DNA of 64,000 nt from the NCBI RefSeq assembly GCF_964021845.1, contig NZ_CAXHZC010000009.1:62001-126000 (forward strand), written 5' to 3'. The stretch is from Arcticibacterium sp964021845. Lineage in GTDB: Bacteria; Bacteroidota; Bacteroidia; Cytophagales; Spirosomataceae. The position numbers and the translations under genes were made by a program. This document shows positions 42,784 to 50,207 of the stretch, piece after piece (within the stretch, counting starts at the first letter, position 1; each line of letters begins with the position of its first letter). The notes beneath the pieces were generated by a model, which was given only the letters and a program-made list of their open reading frames with translations, did not search any database and was not told where the DNA came from.

Positions 42784-43665
42784 TTATCCGGCTTTTGGGT
42801 GGGCAAGTTTATGGATATCCTTTAATTTTTCGATGGAATTATGGGTGTATATCTGGGTTGCGGACAAACTTGAGTGCCCTAGTAACTCTTTAATAGCATT
42901 TAAATCTGCCCCTTTATTTAGCAGGTGCGTAGCAAAGGTATGCCTTAAAACGTGTGGACTTCTCTTCGTTTGGGTTGATACCATGGTGAGGTATTTTTTG
43001 ACTAATCTTTGCACAAAAACAGGATAAAGCTTTTGTCCTTTATTTGTCAAAAATAAATATTCAGAGCTTTGCTCAAATTCATTTGTCCTTTTGCCAAGGT
43101 AAGTACTTAGATTGAGTCTTAATTTTCCTGAAATAGGAATGATGCGGTATTTACTTCTTTTTCCTAGTACAGAAAGCTTCGCATCAAAAAGGTCTAAGTC
43201 TGTTAGTTTGATATTGATTAGTTCTGTCAAGCGGAGTCCAGTTCCATATAGAAGCTCAATAATCATTTGGTCTCTATTACCCGCAAAATCATCAGTGAAA
43301 GAAAGTTCTTCTAATAATTGGGTCATACCTGTTTCTGATACAAAAACGGGAGGTTTAGAAGGCGTTTTGAGAGACTGGATTTTTAAAGTCGGGTTTTTAT
43401 TGATTTTATTTTTCCGAAGCAAAAATGAATAGAAAGATTTGAGCGTGGCAATTTTCCTATTAATACTCGTGTTCGCTAATTTTTGATTTGATAAGGAAAC
43501 AATCCAAGCCCTTATTTCTCTGAAAGTAGCTTCAGAGGGTTTATCTGTTTCAAAGTCTTCTTGAATAAATTGGTAAAACTGAGCAAGGTCTTTTTGATAA
43601 GCCAAAACGGTGTTTGGGCTCAACCTTTTTTCGTTCTGAAGGTAGGATAAAAAAGAATCGACCAT
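42784..43665 (-). CDS. Tyrosine recombinase XerC/XerD
   Basis: 293 residues from ATG 43665. The catalytic residues of tyrosine recombinases are visible: Arg in GTGLRLTEL, His-x-x-Arg in HVLRHTFATHLL, His in LLGHSSLSATQIYTH with the nucleophilic Tyr. The N-terminal SAM-like core-binding domain is VDSFLSYLQNEKRLSPNTV. It probably resolves chromosome dimers at dif with a partner Xer protein. An open frame extends to 43713, but a -7 box (43689-43696) lies inside it, so I prefer 43665. XerC and XerD cannot be separated here; rpsU is upstream. Confidence 0.92.
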   Translation of the reverse strand: MVDSFLSYLQNEKRLSPNTVLAYQKDLAQFYQFIQEDFETDKPSEATFREIRAWIVSLSNQKLANTSINRKIATLKSFYSFLLRKNKINKNPTLKIQSLKTPSKPPVFVSETGMTQLLEELSFTDDFAGNRDQMIIELLYGTGLRLTELINIKLTDLDLFDAKLSVLGKRSKYRIIPISGKLRLNLSTYLGKRTNEFEQSSEYLFLTNKGQKLYPVFVQRLVKKYLTMVSTQTKRSPHVLRHTFATHLLNKGADLNAIKELLGHSSLSATQIYTHNSIEKLKDIHKLAHPKAG

Positions 43666-43688
43666 TTCTGAGAAAGCACTGATTGATA

Positions 43689-43696
43689 CAAAAGTA
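43689..43696 (-). promoter_or_regulatory. -7 box inside the longer xer frame
   Basis: Reads TACTTTTG on the minus strand, a full TAnnTTTG match. A transcript from here begins about 18 bases upstream of ATG 43665 and cannot include the ATG at 43713. Confidence 0.5.
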
Positions 43697-43754
43697 CCTT
43701 TAGCAGAACTCATTTACTCAAAAATGGTCGAAAAATATTCTTTACAACGAGGGA

Positions 43755-43949
43755 TTAATCATCCTGACCGCCGTAAGTTTTTTGAATATACTTAGCTTTA
43801 AGTACTTCAAAACGTCTGTCAACAGATTTCTTAGTGAATTGCTTACGGCTACGTAATTCACGCAAAACACGAGTACGCTCAAACTTCTTTTTAAAGCGTT
43901 TTAAAGCTTTCTCTACTGATTCGTTTTCTTTAACTTTTATTTGTAGCAT
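43755..43949 (-). CDS. rpsU: 30S ribosomal protein bS21
   Basis: 64 residues, basic: KVKENESVEKALKRFKKKFE, then RTRVLRELRSRKQFTKKSVD, matching bS21. It binds near the 3' end of 16S rRNA in the small subunit. In Bacteroidia bS21 helps hide the anti-Shine-Dalgarno sequence; its own mRNA here has an extended Shine-Dalgarno (43956-43964), which fits autoregulation as known for Flavobacterium. It has its own promoter at 43986-43993. Gene order rpsU-xer is common in the phylum. Confidence 0.97.
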   Translation of the reverse strand: MLQIKVKENESVEKALKRFKKKFERTRVLRELRSRKQFTKKSVDRRFEVLKAKYIQKTYGGQDD

Positions 43950-43955
43950 ACTTTA

Positions 43956-43964
43956 CACCTCCTT
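43956..43964 (-). promoter_or_regulatory. Extended Shine-Dalgarno of rpsU
   Basis: On the minus strand AAGGAGGTG stands about 6 bases before the ATG at 43949. It matches the anti-Shine-Dalgarno of 16S rRNA over nine bases, while most genes in this window lack such a site. Confidence 0.85.
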
Positions 43965-43985
43965 CTTTTTTCTTCTTTCGGGCTG

Positions 43986-43993
43986 CAAAGATA
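43986..43993 (-). promoter_or_regulatory. Probable -7 box of rpsU
   Basis: Reads TATCTTTG on the minus strand, a full TAnnTTTG match, 36 bases before the rpsU ATG. Confidence 0.6.
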
Positions 43994-44034
43994 GCGTTAT
44001 TTAAATAAGTATCTTAGAATCAGGGGTAAATATT

Positions 44035-44232
44035 CTAAAAATCCTTAAATCTACCTCTGTTTTTATAAATCCAAGTTGCAAAGCCCAGAAATGCTGCCAT
44101 AAACACGTAGTATAAGCCGGTGATTCTGACCTCGTTGCCAAAAAAACCAAGGTCAACGACCAAAAAAATGACAATTAGAATGCAAGAGAAAACAATCATG
44201 GCAAGTGAAAGTTTCTTTATTATGTCCTCCAT
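44035..44232 (-). CDS. Small membrane protein, two membrane segments
   Basis: 65 residues. Two hydrophobic segments (about residues 9-28 and 40-56) are joined by a short loop with GNEVRITG, and the C-terminus is basic (YKNRGRFKDF). It is an inner-membrane protein of unknown role. It has its own promoter box at 44259-44266, divergent from the HerA-like gene with overlapping control regions. Conserved small proteins of this shape occur next to housekeeping genes in Bacteroidota, but I recognise no family. Confidence 0.65.
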   Translation of the reverse strand: MEDIIKKLSLAMIVFSCILIVIFLVVDLGFFGNEVRITGLYYVFMAAFLGFATWIYKNRGRFKDF

Positions 44233-44258
44233 GAAGGCATTAAATTTATTGATGCCCT

Positions 44259-44286
44259 CAAAACTACGTGGTTTTAATTAAATTTG
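44259..44286. promoter_or_regulatory. Divergent promoter pair
   Basis: TAGTTTTG on the minus strand (44259-44266) serves the small membrane protein at 44232, and TAAATTTG on the plus strand (44279-44286) serves the HerA-like gene at 44319. Both are full TAnnTTTG boxes and lie only 12 bases apart, so the promoters must compete or be coordinated. Confidence 0.6.
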
Positions 44287-44318
44287 CTTCCGAAAAACCA
44301 GAAACCCCCTACATTTAG

Positions 44319-45857
44319 ATGAGCAAGATTGACGAATTCAGAGAGTCCATTAACAGTGGCTATACTTTTAAAGGAGACAGCATTTTACTAGGAGCTGCAA
44401 AACTAAACGACGAGGTGGTACCTAATACGGGTATCAAAATTCCTTTGAGTACACTGAACCGTCATGGCCTAATAGCAGGAGCCACTGGAACAGGTAAAAC
44501 CAAGAGTTTACAAGTATTGACCGAAGGGCTAAGTCAAAATTCGATTCCGGTTTTGCTCATGGATATTAAGGGTGACTTAAGTGGGCTTGCTGCTGAAGGT
44601 GAAACCAAAGACTTTATTGTGGCCAGAACTGATGCTGCTGGAATAGAATATAAACCATCGGCTTTTCCGGTAGAGTTATTAAGTTTAAGTGATGAGAAAG
44701 GAGTTAGGCTTAGGGCTACGGTATCTGAGTTTGGACCTATTTTGTTAGGTAAAGTTTTGGGACTTAATGATACCCAAGAAGGGATTGTTTCGGCTATCTT
44801 TAAATATTGTGATGATGAAGGTTTGGCTCTTTTAGATTTAAAAGACTTTACGAAAGTACTTCAATACCTTACAGATGAAGGCAAAAAGGAGTTTGAACAA
44901 GATTACGGTAAAATATCAACGACCTCTTTGGGAACTATCATGCGTAAGGTGATAGAGTTGCAGCAGCAAGGAGCTGACCAATTTTTTGGTGAGACCAGCT
45001 TTGATGTGGACGACCTTATGAAAATTGACGATAAAGGTAGAGGTGTGGTTTCTGTACTTAAAGTGACAGATTTGTTAGACAGGCCTAAGTTGTTTTCCAC
45101 GTTTATGTTGAGTCTTTTGGCAGAGCTTTATGCGGGGCTTCCAGAAGCTGGAGATGAGGATAGACCTAAGTTGGTGATTTTTATTGACGAGGCTCATTTG
45201 GTTTTCCAAGAAGCTTCAAAAGCCTTACTCCAGCAGATAGAAACTGTTATTAAGTTGATCAGGTCTAAGGGTGTGGGTATATACTTTTGCACGCAAAACC
45301 CACAAGATGTACCAGCCCCAGTTTTGAGTCAATTAGGTTTGAAAATTCAGCATGCCCTTAGAGCTTTTACAGCTAGTGACAGAAGAAAAATAAAAGAAGC
45401 GGCAGATAATTATCCATTAACAGACTTTTTTGATACTGAAGAGACATTGACTTCTATGGGAATAGGGGAGGCTTTGGTAACTGCATTAGACGAAAAAGGT
45501 AGACCAACGCCATTGGCAGTAACTTATATGTGCCCGCCAAGAAGCCGAATGGATGTTTTGACCGAAGGGGAGATTGACGATATCGTTGATAATTCTAAAT
45601 TGGTTAAGAAATATAATAAGGATGTGGACAGAGAAAGTGCCTATGAAATATTGAGTGTCAAAATGGAAAAGGCGGCAGAAGAGGCCGAAAATGCTCCAAA
45701 GCCTAAAAGAGGAAGACCTAAGAAAGAGAAATCTACCATGGAAACTATTTTGGGTAGTTCTGCGGCCAGGCAAGTAGGAAGAACTGCTGCAAACCTCTTG
45801 ACCAGGACGTTACTTGGAGCTTTAGGAGTGAGTACTAGAAAGAAGAATTGGTTCTAA
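44319..45857 (+). CDS. HerA-like ATPase, DUF853 (YjgR-type)
   Basis: 512 residues. Walker A is GATGTGKTKSLQVL near residue 53 and Walker B is VIFIDEAHLVF near 290; the middle and C-terminal parts (RSKGVGIYFCTQNPQDVPAPVLSQL) match DUF853. These hexameric HerA/FtsK-type ATPases are predicted DNA translocases of unclear cellular role. The tail carries an AT-hook-like PKRGRPKKEK stretch and a final amphipathic segment. The kinase gene follows 15 bases after the stop and may be co-transcribed. Confidence 0.9.
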   Translation: MSKIDEFRESINSGYTFKGDSILLGAAKLNDEVVPNTGIKIPLSTLNRHGLIAGATGTGKTKSLQVLTEGLSQNSIPVLLMDIKGDLSGLAAEGETKDFIVARTDAAGIEYKPSAFPVELLSLSDEKGVRLRATVSEFGPILLGKVLGLNDTQEGIVSAIFKYCDDEGLALLDLKDFTKVLQYLTDEGKKEFEQDYGKISTTSLGTIMRKVIELQQQGADQFFGETSFDVDDLMKIDDKGRGVVSVLKVTDLLDRPKLFSTFMLSLLAELYAGLPEAGDEDRPKLVIFIDEAHLVFQEASKALLQQIETVIKLIRSKGVGIYFCTQNPQDVPAPVLSQLGLKIQHALRAFTASDRRKIKEAADNYPLTDFFDTEETLTSMGIGEALVTALDEKGRPTPLAVTYMCPPRSRMDVLTEGEIDDIVDNSKLVKKYNKDVDRESAYEILSVKMEKAAEEAENAPKPKRGRPKKEKSTMETILGSSAARQVGRTAANLLTRTLLGALGVSTRKKNWF

Positions 45858-45872
45858 AATAACTATTAAAGT

Positions 45873-46376
45873 ATGCTTATAGGAATAGGAGGCGTAAGCC
45901 GTTCGGGGAAGAGTACCTTGGCAAATTTGCTGGTGACTTACTTTAGGAAAACAGGTAAGAAAGCTATCATTTTTCACCAAGATGACTTTGTGTTTCCTGA
46001 AACTGAAATTCCGAAAGTTAGAGATAAAACAGACTGGGAGTCGCCAAGTTCTATTGACCATGCTTTGCTTTTTGAACTCGTAGAAGAGTTCAATGCACGT
46101 TTTGATGTGGTGATAGTGGATGGACTTTTCGCTTTTTATGATGAAAACCTTAATAACTTATATGACAAGAGGCTGTTTGTGGAGATTTCTCAACGCAGTT
46201 TTTTTATAAGAAAAGTGGCTGATAATAGATGGGGCTATATTCCTACATGGTTTGTAGACCATATTTGGAACTCATTCTTGAAATATGGGAATGAGAATAC
46301 TATCAAAGGCAACTATATCACCGTGTCTGGTGAAGATGAATTTGACATGGAAAAGGTTAGAAAGTATGTAGACTAG
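45873..46376 (+). CDS. Nicotinamide-riboside/uridine-kinase-like P-loop kinase
   Basis: 167 residues. P-loop GVSRSGKSTLANLL lies at residues 7-20. FHQDDFVFPETEIP, a Trp/Ser-Pro-rich loop (DWESPSSID) and PTWFVDHIWNSFLKYG resemble eukaryotic nicotinamide riboside kinase more than uridine kinase. Such enzymes phosphorylate nicotinamide riboside to NMN for NAD synthesis. The specificity is inference from these motifs. It lies just downstream of the HerA-like gene; folD follows. Confidence 0.72.
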   Translation: MLIGIGGVSRSGKSTLANLLVTYFRKTGKKAIIFHQDDFVFPETEIPKVRDKTDWESPSSIDHALLFELVEEFNARFDVVIVDGLFAFYDENLNNLYDKRLFVEISQRSFFIRKVADNRWGYIPTWFVDHIWNSFLKYGNENTIKGNYITVSGEDEFDMEKVRKYVD

Positions 46377-46459
46377 GTTTGGCCTGGTTTAGGTTTATAT
46401 AAAAGCTGGTTTCTTGCTTTATAAATAGAAGCGATATCTTATTAATCAAAACAGATAAA

Positions 46460-47341
46460 ATGACCATAATAGACGGTAAAGTAATTTCGGCCCAGGTAAA
46501 GGCAGAGCTTAAAATTGAGGTAGATAAAATTAAAGAGGCTGGAGGAAGTGTACCCCATTTGGCTGCGGTTTTGATTGGTGATAATGGAGCCAGTGAGTCT
46601 TACGTGGCTAGTAAAATCAAGTCTTGTGAGCAAATTGGTTTCAAATCAACGCTGGTAAGAAGAGATGCGAGTGCTACTGAGGAGGAGGTTTTAGAGATTA
46701 TAGATGAGCTAAATAAAGACGAAGATATTAATGGGTTTATAGTGCAGCTGCCTTTGCCAGACCATATTAATGTAGATAAAGTGATAGAGGCCATTGACCC
46801 TAAAAAAGATGTTGATGGTTTTCATCCAATAAATATTGGCCGTATGGCAAAGGGTTTACCAGCTTATGTTTCTGCTACGCCTTATGGTGTTTTAGAACTT
46901 ATGAAAAGGTATGATATTGAGACTGCGGGTAAACACTGTGTGGTGGTAGGAAGAAGTCAGATAGTAGGACTGCCTATGAGTATTTTGATGCAAAGAAATG
47001 CTTACCCAGGAAACTGTACTGTTACGCTAACACATAGTAGAACCCAAAATTTAAAGGAAATTACGCTGCAAGCAGATATTTTGGTAGTGGCTCTTGGTCG
47101 CCCTGAATTCATAACAGCAGACATGGTAAAACCAGGTGCAGTGGTGATAGACGTAGGTCTTACTAGAGTAGATGACGCTTCTAAGAAACGTGGCTATGCT
47201 CTAAAGGGTGATGTCAAATTTGATGAGGTATCAGAAAAGTCAAGTTTCATTACACCCGTACCAGGTGGCGTAGGTCTTATGACGGTAGCTTCATTGATGT
47301 ATAATACGCTTTTAGCCTCTAAGGGGGAGATTTATGGGTAG
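46460..47341 (+). CDS. folD: FolD, methylene-THF dehydrogenase/cyclohydrolase
   Basis: 293 residues. Signatures are SESYVASKIKSCEQIGF (with the catalytic Lys), GFIVQLPLPDHI, KDVDGFHP, VVVGRSQIVGLPMSILM in the NADP-binding domain and ITPVPGGVGLMTVASLM at the C-terminus. It interconverts 5,10-methylene- and 10-formyl-tetrahydrofolate in the cytoplasm, feeding purine and Met-initiator synthesis. Length is slightly above the norm. A small membrane protein gene follows 3 bases after the stop. Confidence 0.97.
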   Translation: MTIIDGKVISAQVKAELKIEVDKIKEAGGSVPHLAAVLIGDNGASESYVASKIKSCEQIGFKSTLVRRDASATEEEVLEIIDELNKDEDINGFIVQLPLPDHINVDKVIEAIDPKKDVDGFHPINIGRMAKGLPAYVSATPYGVLELMKRYDIETAGKHCVVVGRSQIVGLPMSILMQRNAYPGNCTVTLTHSRTQNLKEITLQADILVVALGRPEFITADMVKPGAVVIDVGLTRVDDASKKRGYALKGDVKFDEVSEKSSFITPVPGGVGLMTVASLMYNTLLASKGEIYG

Positions 47342-47344
47342 ATC

Positions 47345-47860
47345 ATGAATAGTAATATCCATTTACGACATATAGGTATATTGAATTTTGCACTATTAAT
47401 AATGTGCAGTTTCGGACTATATCTTTTTTATTGGTTCTATAAAAACTGGGCAATGATTCTTGATGAATTAGGGTTGAACATTCAACCAGTTATAAGGTCG
47501 GTGTTTTATATGATATTCTTGCCTGGGTTACTCAAAAGGATTAATAAGTTAGGAGTGCAAAATGATGGGAAACCATTCTCATGGTTAACTATTTCAGTAC
47601 TAGTAATTCTTCTTCATTTAGGGTTTAATTTCATAGAAACTGGTAATGAATTATTAGATGTGTGGGCAGTTGTGATTTTTCTGTCGGTTAATTTTTTACT
47701 TTTTATGCCTGTGCAAAAAAGCATCAATTACCAGTTTAGCCTGATAAGTGAAAACGAACCCGCTGGGCTATATTTGATAGAGAAAGTTATTATCGGAGTT
47801 GGTTCATTATTCTATTTTTTGTTGTTAATGGATACAATCTATTCTTTACTAGGGAACTGA
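47345..47860 (+). CDS. DUF4234-like multi-span membrane protein
   Basis: 171 residues with four to five hydrophobic segments. The first part (CSFGLYLFYWFYKNWAMI) has the F-x-x-Y-W-F-Y-K pattern typical of DUF4234 membrane proteins. The rest is hydrophobic with short loops. It is an inner-membrane protein of unknown function. It lies 3 bases after folD and ends before a strong terminator (47896-47936), so it is the last gene of that transcript. Confidence 0.7.
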   Translation: MNSNIHLRHIGILNFALLIMCSFGLYLFYWFYKNWAMILDELGLNIQPVIRSVFYMIFLPGLLKRINKLGVQNDGKPFSWLTISVLVILLHLGFNFIETGNELLDVWAVVIFLSVNFLLFMPVQKSINYQFSLISENEPAGLYLIEKVIIGVGSLFYFLLLMDTIYSLLGN

Positions 47861-47895
47861 AATCGCATTTTTTAAAACTTTTGACTACAACAATT

Positions 47896-47936
47896 ACACG
47901 TGCAAATTCCAAGGAACTTGCACGTGTTATTTTTTT
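47896..47936 (+). terminator. Rho-independent terminator
   Basis: ACACGTGCAA and TTGCACGTGT form a perfect 10-bp stem with a secondary TTCC/GGAA pair in the loop, followed by a run of T. It separates folD and its neighbour from the toxin-antitoxin pair. Confidence 0.92.
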
Positions 47937-47967
47937 GTTATAGCTTTAGATATAAAATCATTTCAAA

Positions 47968-48225
47968 ATGAGCAGCACTAAACTTACATTGACTATAAAA
48001 GATGCCAGTATCATAGAGGAAGCCAAAGCTTATTCTAAAGAAACTGGTAGAAGCTTGTCTAACATGTTTGAGAATTACTTGAAAACTGTTTTACGAGAAA
48101 AAGAAGATGTTAAAGACGTTGACCTACCACCTTTAGTAAAATCATTGAGCGGATGCGTACCGATACCTGAAGGGAAAACAGATGATGATATACTCTGGGA
48201 GGCACTTCAAGAAAAGTTTTTGTGA
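47968..48225 (+). CDS. Antitoxin, DUF6364/RHH type
   Basis: 85 residues. The N-terminal half (KLTLTIKDASIIEEAKAYSK, then LSNMFENYLKTVL) has the beta-helix-helix pattern of DUF6364 RHH antitoxins. The C-terminal part (about 50-85, PPLVKSLSGCVPIPEGKTDD) would wrap the toxin. It binds its own promoter in related systems. The PIN-domain toxin starts at its stop with a 4-base overlap (GTGA), the usual order antitoxin then toxin. A 7-of-8 promoter box lies near 47940. Confidence 0.88.
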   Translation: MSSTKLTLTIKDASIIEEAKAYSKETGRSLSNMFENYLKTVLREKEDVKDVDLPPLVKSLSGCVPIPEGKTDDDILWEALQEKFL

Positions 48226-48638
48226 TGAATATTTTCATAGACACAAATGTAATTTTGGATGTATTCCATTTAAGGCACCCTTTTTATGATGCTTCATCCG
48301 AATTGTTAGGGAAATGTGAAAAAGGAGAGCTTACAGGATTTATGAACTTAATTTCTCTTGCTAATATTCACTATATCAGCTCTAAAATAGTCGGAAAGGA
48401 GCAATCCATTTCGAATCTAAAAGTCCTGCTCGGCTTTATGAAAATAACCTCATCTAATTCTGATTTGGCAAAGCAAGCCCTCTATTCTGACTTTAATGAT
48501 TTAGAAGATGCTCTTCAACATTATTCGGCAGCAGGGGTTGATAAGATTGCAGGCATTATCACTAGAGATTTAAATGATTTTAAAGTTAGCGATATACCCG
48601 TTTACACCCCCTCCGAATTCCTAAAACTCAATCCTTAG
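48222..48638 (+). CDS. PIN-domain toxin (VapC-like)
   Basis: 138 residues. IDTNVILDVF near the N-terminus contains the first acidic pair of the PIN nuclease; ALYSDFNDLEDALQHYSA and GIITRDLNDF supply the others, as in VapC-type RNases. The start is GTG (48222) or ATG (48225), in both cases overlapping the antitoxin stop. VapC toxins cut tRNA or rRNA and are neutralised by the antitoxin encoded before it. The end overlaps the convergent glutamate-synthase-like gene by 11 bases. Confidence 0.92.
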   Translation: MMNIFIDTNVILDVFHLRHPFYDASSELLGKCEKGELTGFMNLISLANIHYISSKIVGKEQSISNLKVLLGFMKITSSNSDLAKQALYSDFNDLEDALQHYSAAGVDKIAGIITRDLNDFKVSDIPVYTPSEFLKLNP

Positions 48639-50115
48639 CCATCACTACCTCATCTTTCTGATAGCCGTATGCTAACCTTAGCGGTGCGGTATGGGCATTA
48701 TCTCCCATAGAAACGTCTATATCATCCATGTTAAACTGGCTTGGATGCTCATAACCGCAGGCATGCGTTATTTCTATAATTTCTTTGGTGAGGGTTTTCA
48801 TATAGTTGGCAAAACGCACACTCTTTAATGCAGGGTCTAGCCCAGCCTCTAGCCACTTATTATTGGTTGCAATACCCGTTGGACATCTATTAGTGTGGCA
48901 GACTTGTGCCTGAATGCAGCCAATAGACATTAAAGCCTCACGTGCCACATTTATTATGTCAACTCCCATAGCAAGAGCCATAATGGCACTATCTGGCATT
49001 CCTAGTTTTCCGGAGCCTATGAAAGTTATTCTTTGGGTAAGTCCATAACGCTGGAATACTTTGTAAACAGAAGAAAAAGCATATACCCAAGGTAGAGCAA
49101 CATGGTCTGCAAACGAGGGTGGAGCAGCCCCTGTACCACCTTCACCGCCATCTATAGTGATGAAGTCAGGCCCGTAACCAGTGTCTTTCATTAAAATAGC
49201 TAGCTCTTCCCACATTTCTAATTTACCAACCGCAGCTTTGATTCCAACAGGTAAACCCGTGTGCTTGGCTATAGTTTCTATAAAATCCACCATTTCAGGG
49301 ATATTGCTAAAAGCAGAGTGAGAAGCAGGAGAAAGTACAGCTTCGCCTACTTTTACATGCCTTATTTCCGCTAATTCTTTCGTGATTTTTGAGCCAGGCA
49401 GTACGCCACCTTTTCCTGGTTTCGCCCCTTGAGAAAGTTTGACTTCAATCATCTTGATATTAGGGTTGGCCTGAACTAAGGCTACCATCTTATCTAAATC
49501 AAAATTTCCGTCATGGTCTCTTACACCGAAGTATCCTGTACCAAAGTGGAAGCAAACATCAGAGCCAAACTTATGGTAAGGAGAAAGTCCGCCTTCGCCG
49601 GTGTTATGATAACAGCCAAATTGATGAGCACCTTGATTAAGAGCAGAAACGGCTGCCGCAGAAAGTGAGCCATAGCTCATGGCCGATATGTTTATAATTG
49701 ATTTTGGTCGGTAAGGTTTATCTCTGTGAGCACCCATTATTTTGGCAGATGCACAGGGCTTGTCAAAAGATTCGTTTGGGTCGGTTTTTAGGGGCATTAG
49801 AGCAGGTTTAATGAAAATATAACCTGCTTCATGTATGTCTTGGTCAGTACCAAAACCCTGGTAATGGTTCTCTTTTTTTGAAGAGGCATACACCCAAGAG
49901 CGTTGCCTTCTATTGAAGGGTAGCTCTTCTCTGTTATTTGCTACAATATATTGTCTTAGCTCAGGCCCTATACTCTCTAAGAGGTATCTAATATGACCTA
50001 TTAGCGGGAAATTATGGACAATGGTATGTCTTTTTTGGAAGATGTCTCTAAGAATAATAGTGACAATAATTAGGACTAAATATACCCACCAAGGTAATGA
50101 TGTGATGAAGTTCAT
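48628..50115 (-). CDS. FMN-binding glutamate-synthase-family protein
   Basis: 495 residues. An N-terminal membrane segment (about 6-22, LPWWVYLVLIIVTIIL) is followed by the FMN-binding barrel of glutamate synthase: TIDGGEGGTGAAPPSFADH, a Fe-S cysteine set in SIGCIQAQVCHTNRCPTG and GMPDSAIMALAMGVD. The glutaminase and other GOGAT domains are absent, so it is probably not a complete glutamate synthase; the substrate is unknown. It has its own -7 box at 50137-50144 and is convergent with the toxin-antitoxin pair. Confidence 0.9.
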   Translation of the reverse strand: MNFITSLPWWVYLVLIIVTIILRDIFQKRHTIVHNFPLIGHIRYLLESIGPELRQYIVANNREELPFNRRQRSWVYASSKKENHYQGFGTDQDIHEAGYIFIKPALMPLKTDPNESFDKPCASAKIMGAHRDKPYRPKSIINISAMSYGSLSAAAVSALNQGAHQFGCYHNTGEGGLSPYHKFGSDVCFHFGTGYFGVRDHDGNFDLDKMVALVQANPNIKMIEVKLSQGAKPGKGGVLPGSKITKELAEIRHVKVGEAVLSPASHSAFSNIPEMVDFIETIAKHTGLPVGIKAAVGKLEMWEELAILMKDTGYGPDFITIDGGEGGTGAAPPSFADHVALPWVYAFSSVYKVFQRYGLTQRITFIGSGKLGMPDSAIMALAMGVDIINVAREALMSIGCIQAQVCHTNRCPTGIATNNKWLEAGLDPALKSVRFANYMKTLTKEIIEITHACGYEHPSQFNMDDIDVSMGDNAHTAPLRLAYGYQKDEVVMAKD

Positions 50116-50136
50116 TTATATTGAAGTTTAGTGTGA

Positions 50137-50144
50137 CAAAGCTA
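50137..50144 (-). promoter_or_regulatory. Probable -7 box of the FMN-glutamate-synthase-like gene
   Basis: Reads TAGCTTTG on the minus strand, a full TAnnTTTG match, 21 bases before the ATG at 50115 and directly after the aroA terminator. Confidence 0.55.
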
Positions 50145-50146
50145 TT

Positions 50147-50181
50147 AAAAAAGCTCGTCTCTTTTCAGAAACGAGCTTTTT
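50147..50181 (-). terminator. Rho-independent terminator of aroA
   Basis: On the minus strand AAAAAGCTCGT and ACGAGCTTTTTT pair over a 12-base loop and end in a T run. It lies 27 bases after the aroA stop. Confidence 0.88.
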
Positions 50182-50207
50182 CATAAGAAGGTTTACCAGG
50201 AGTAATA

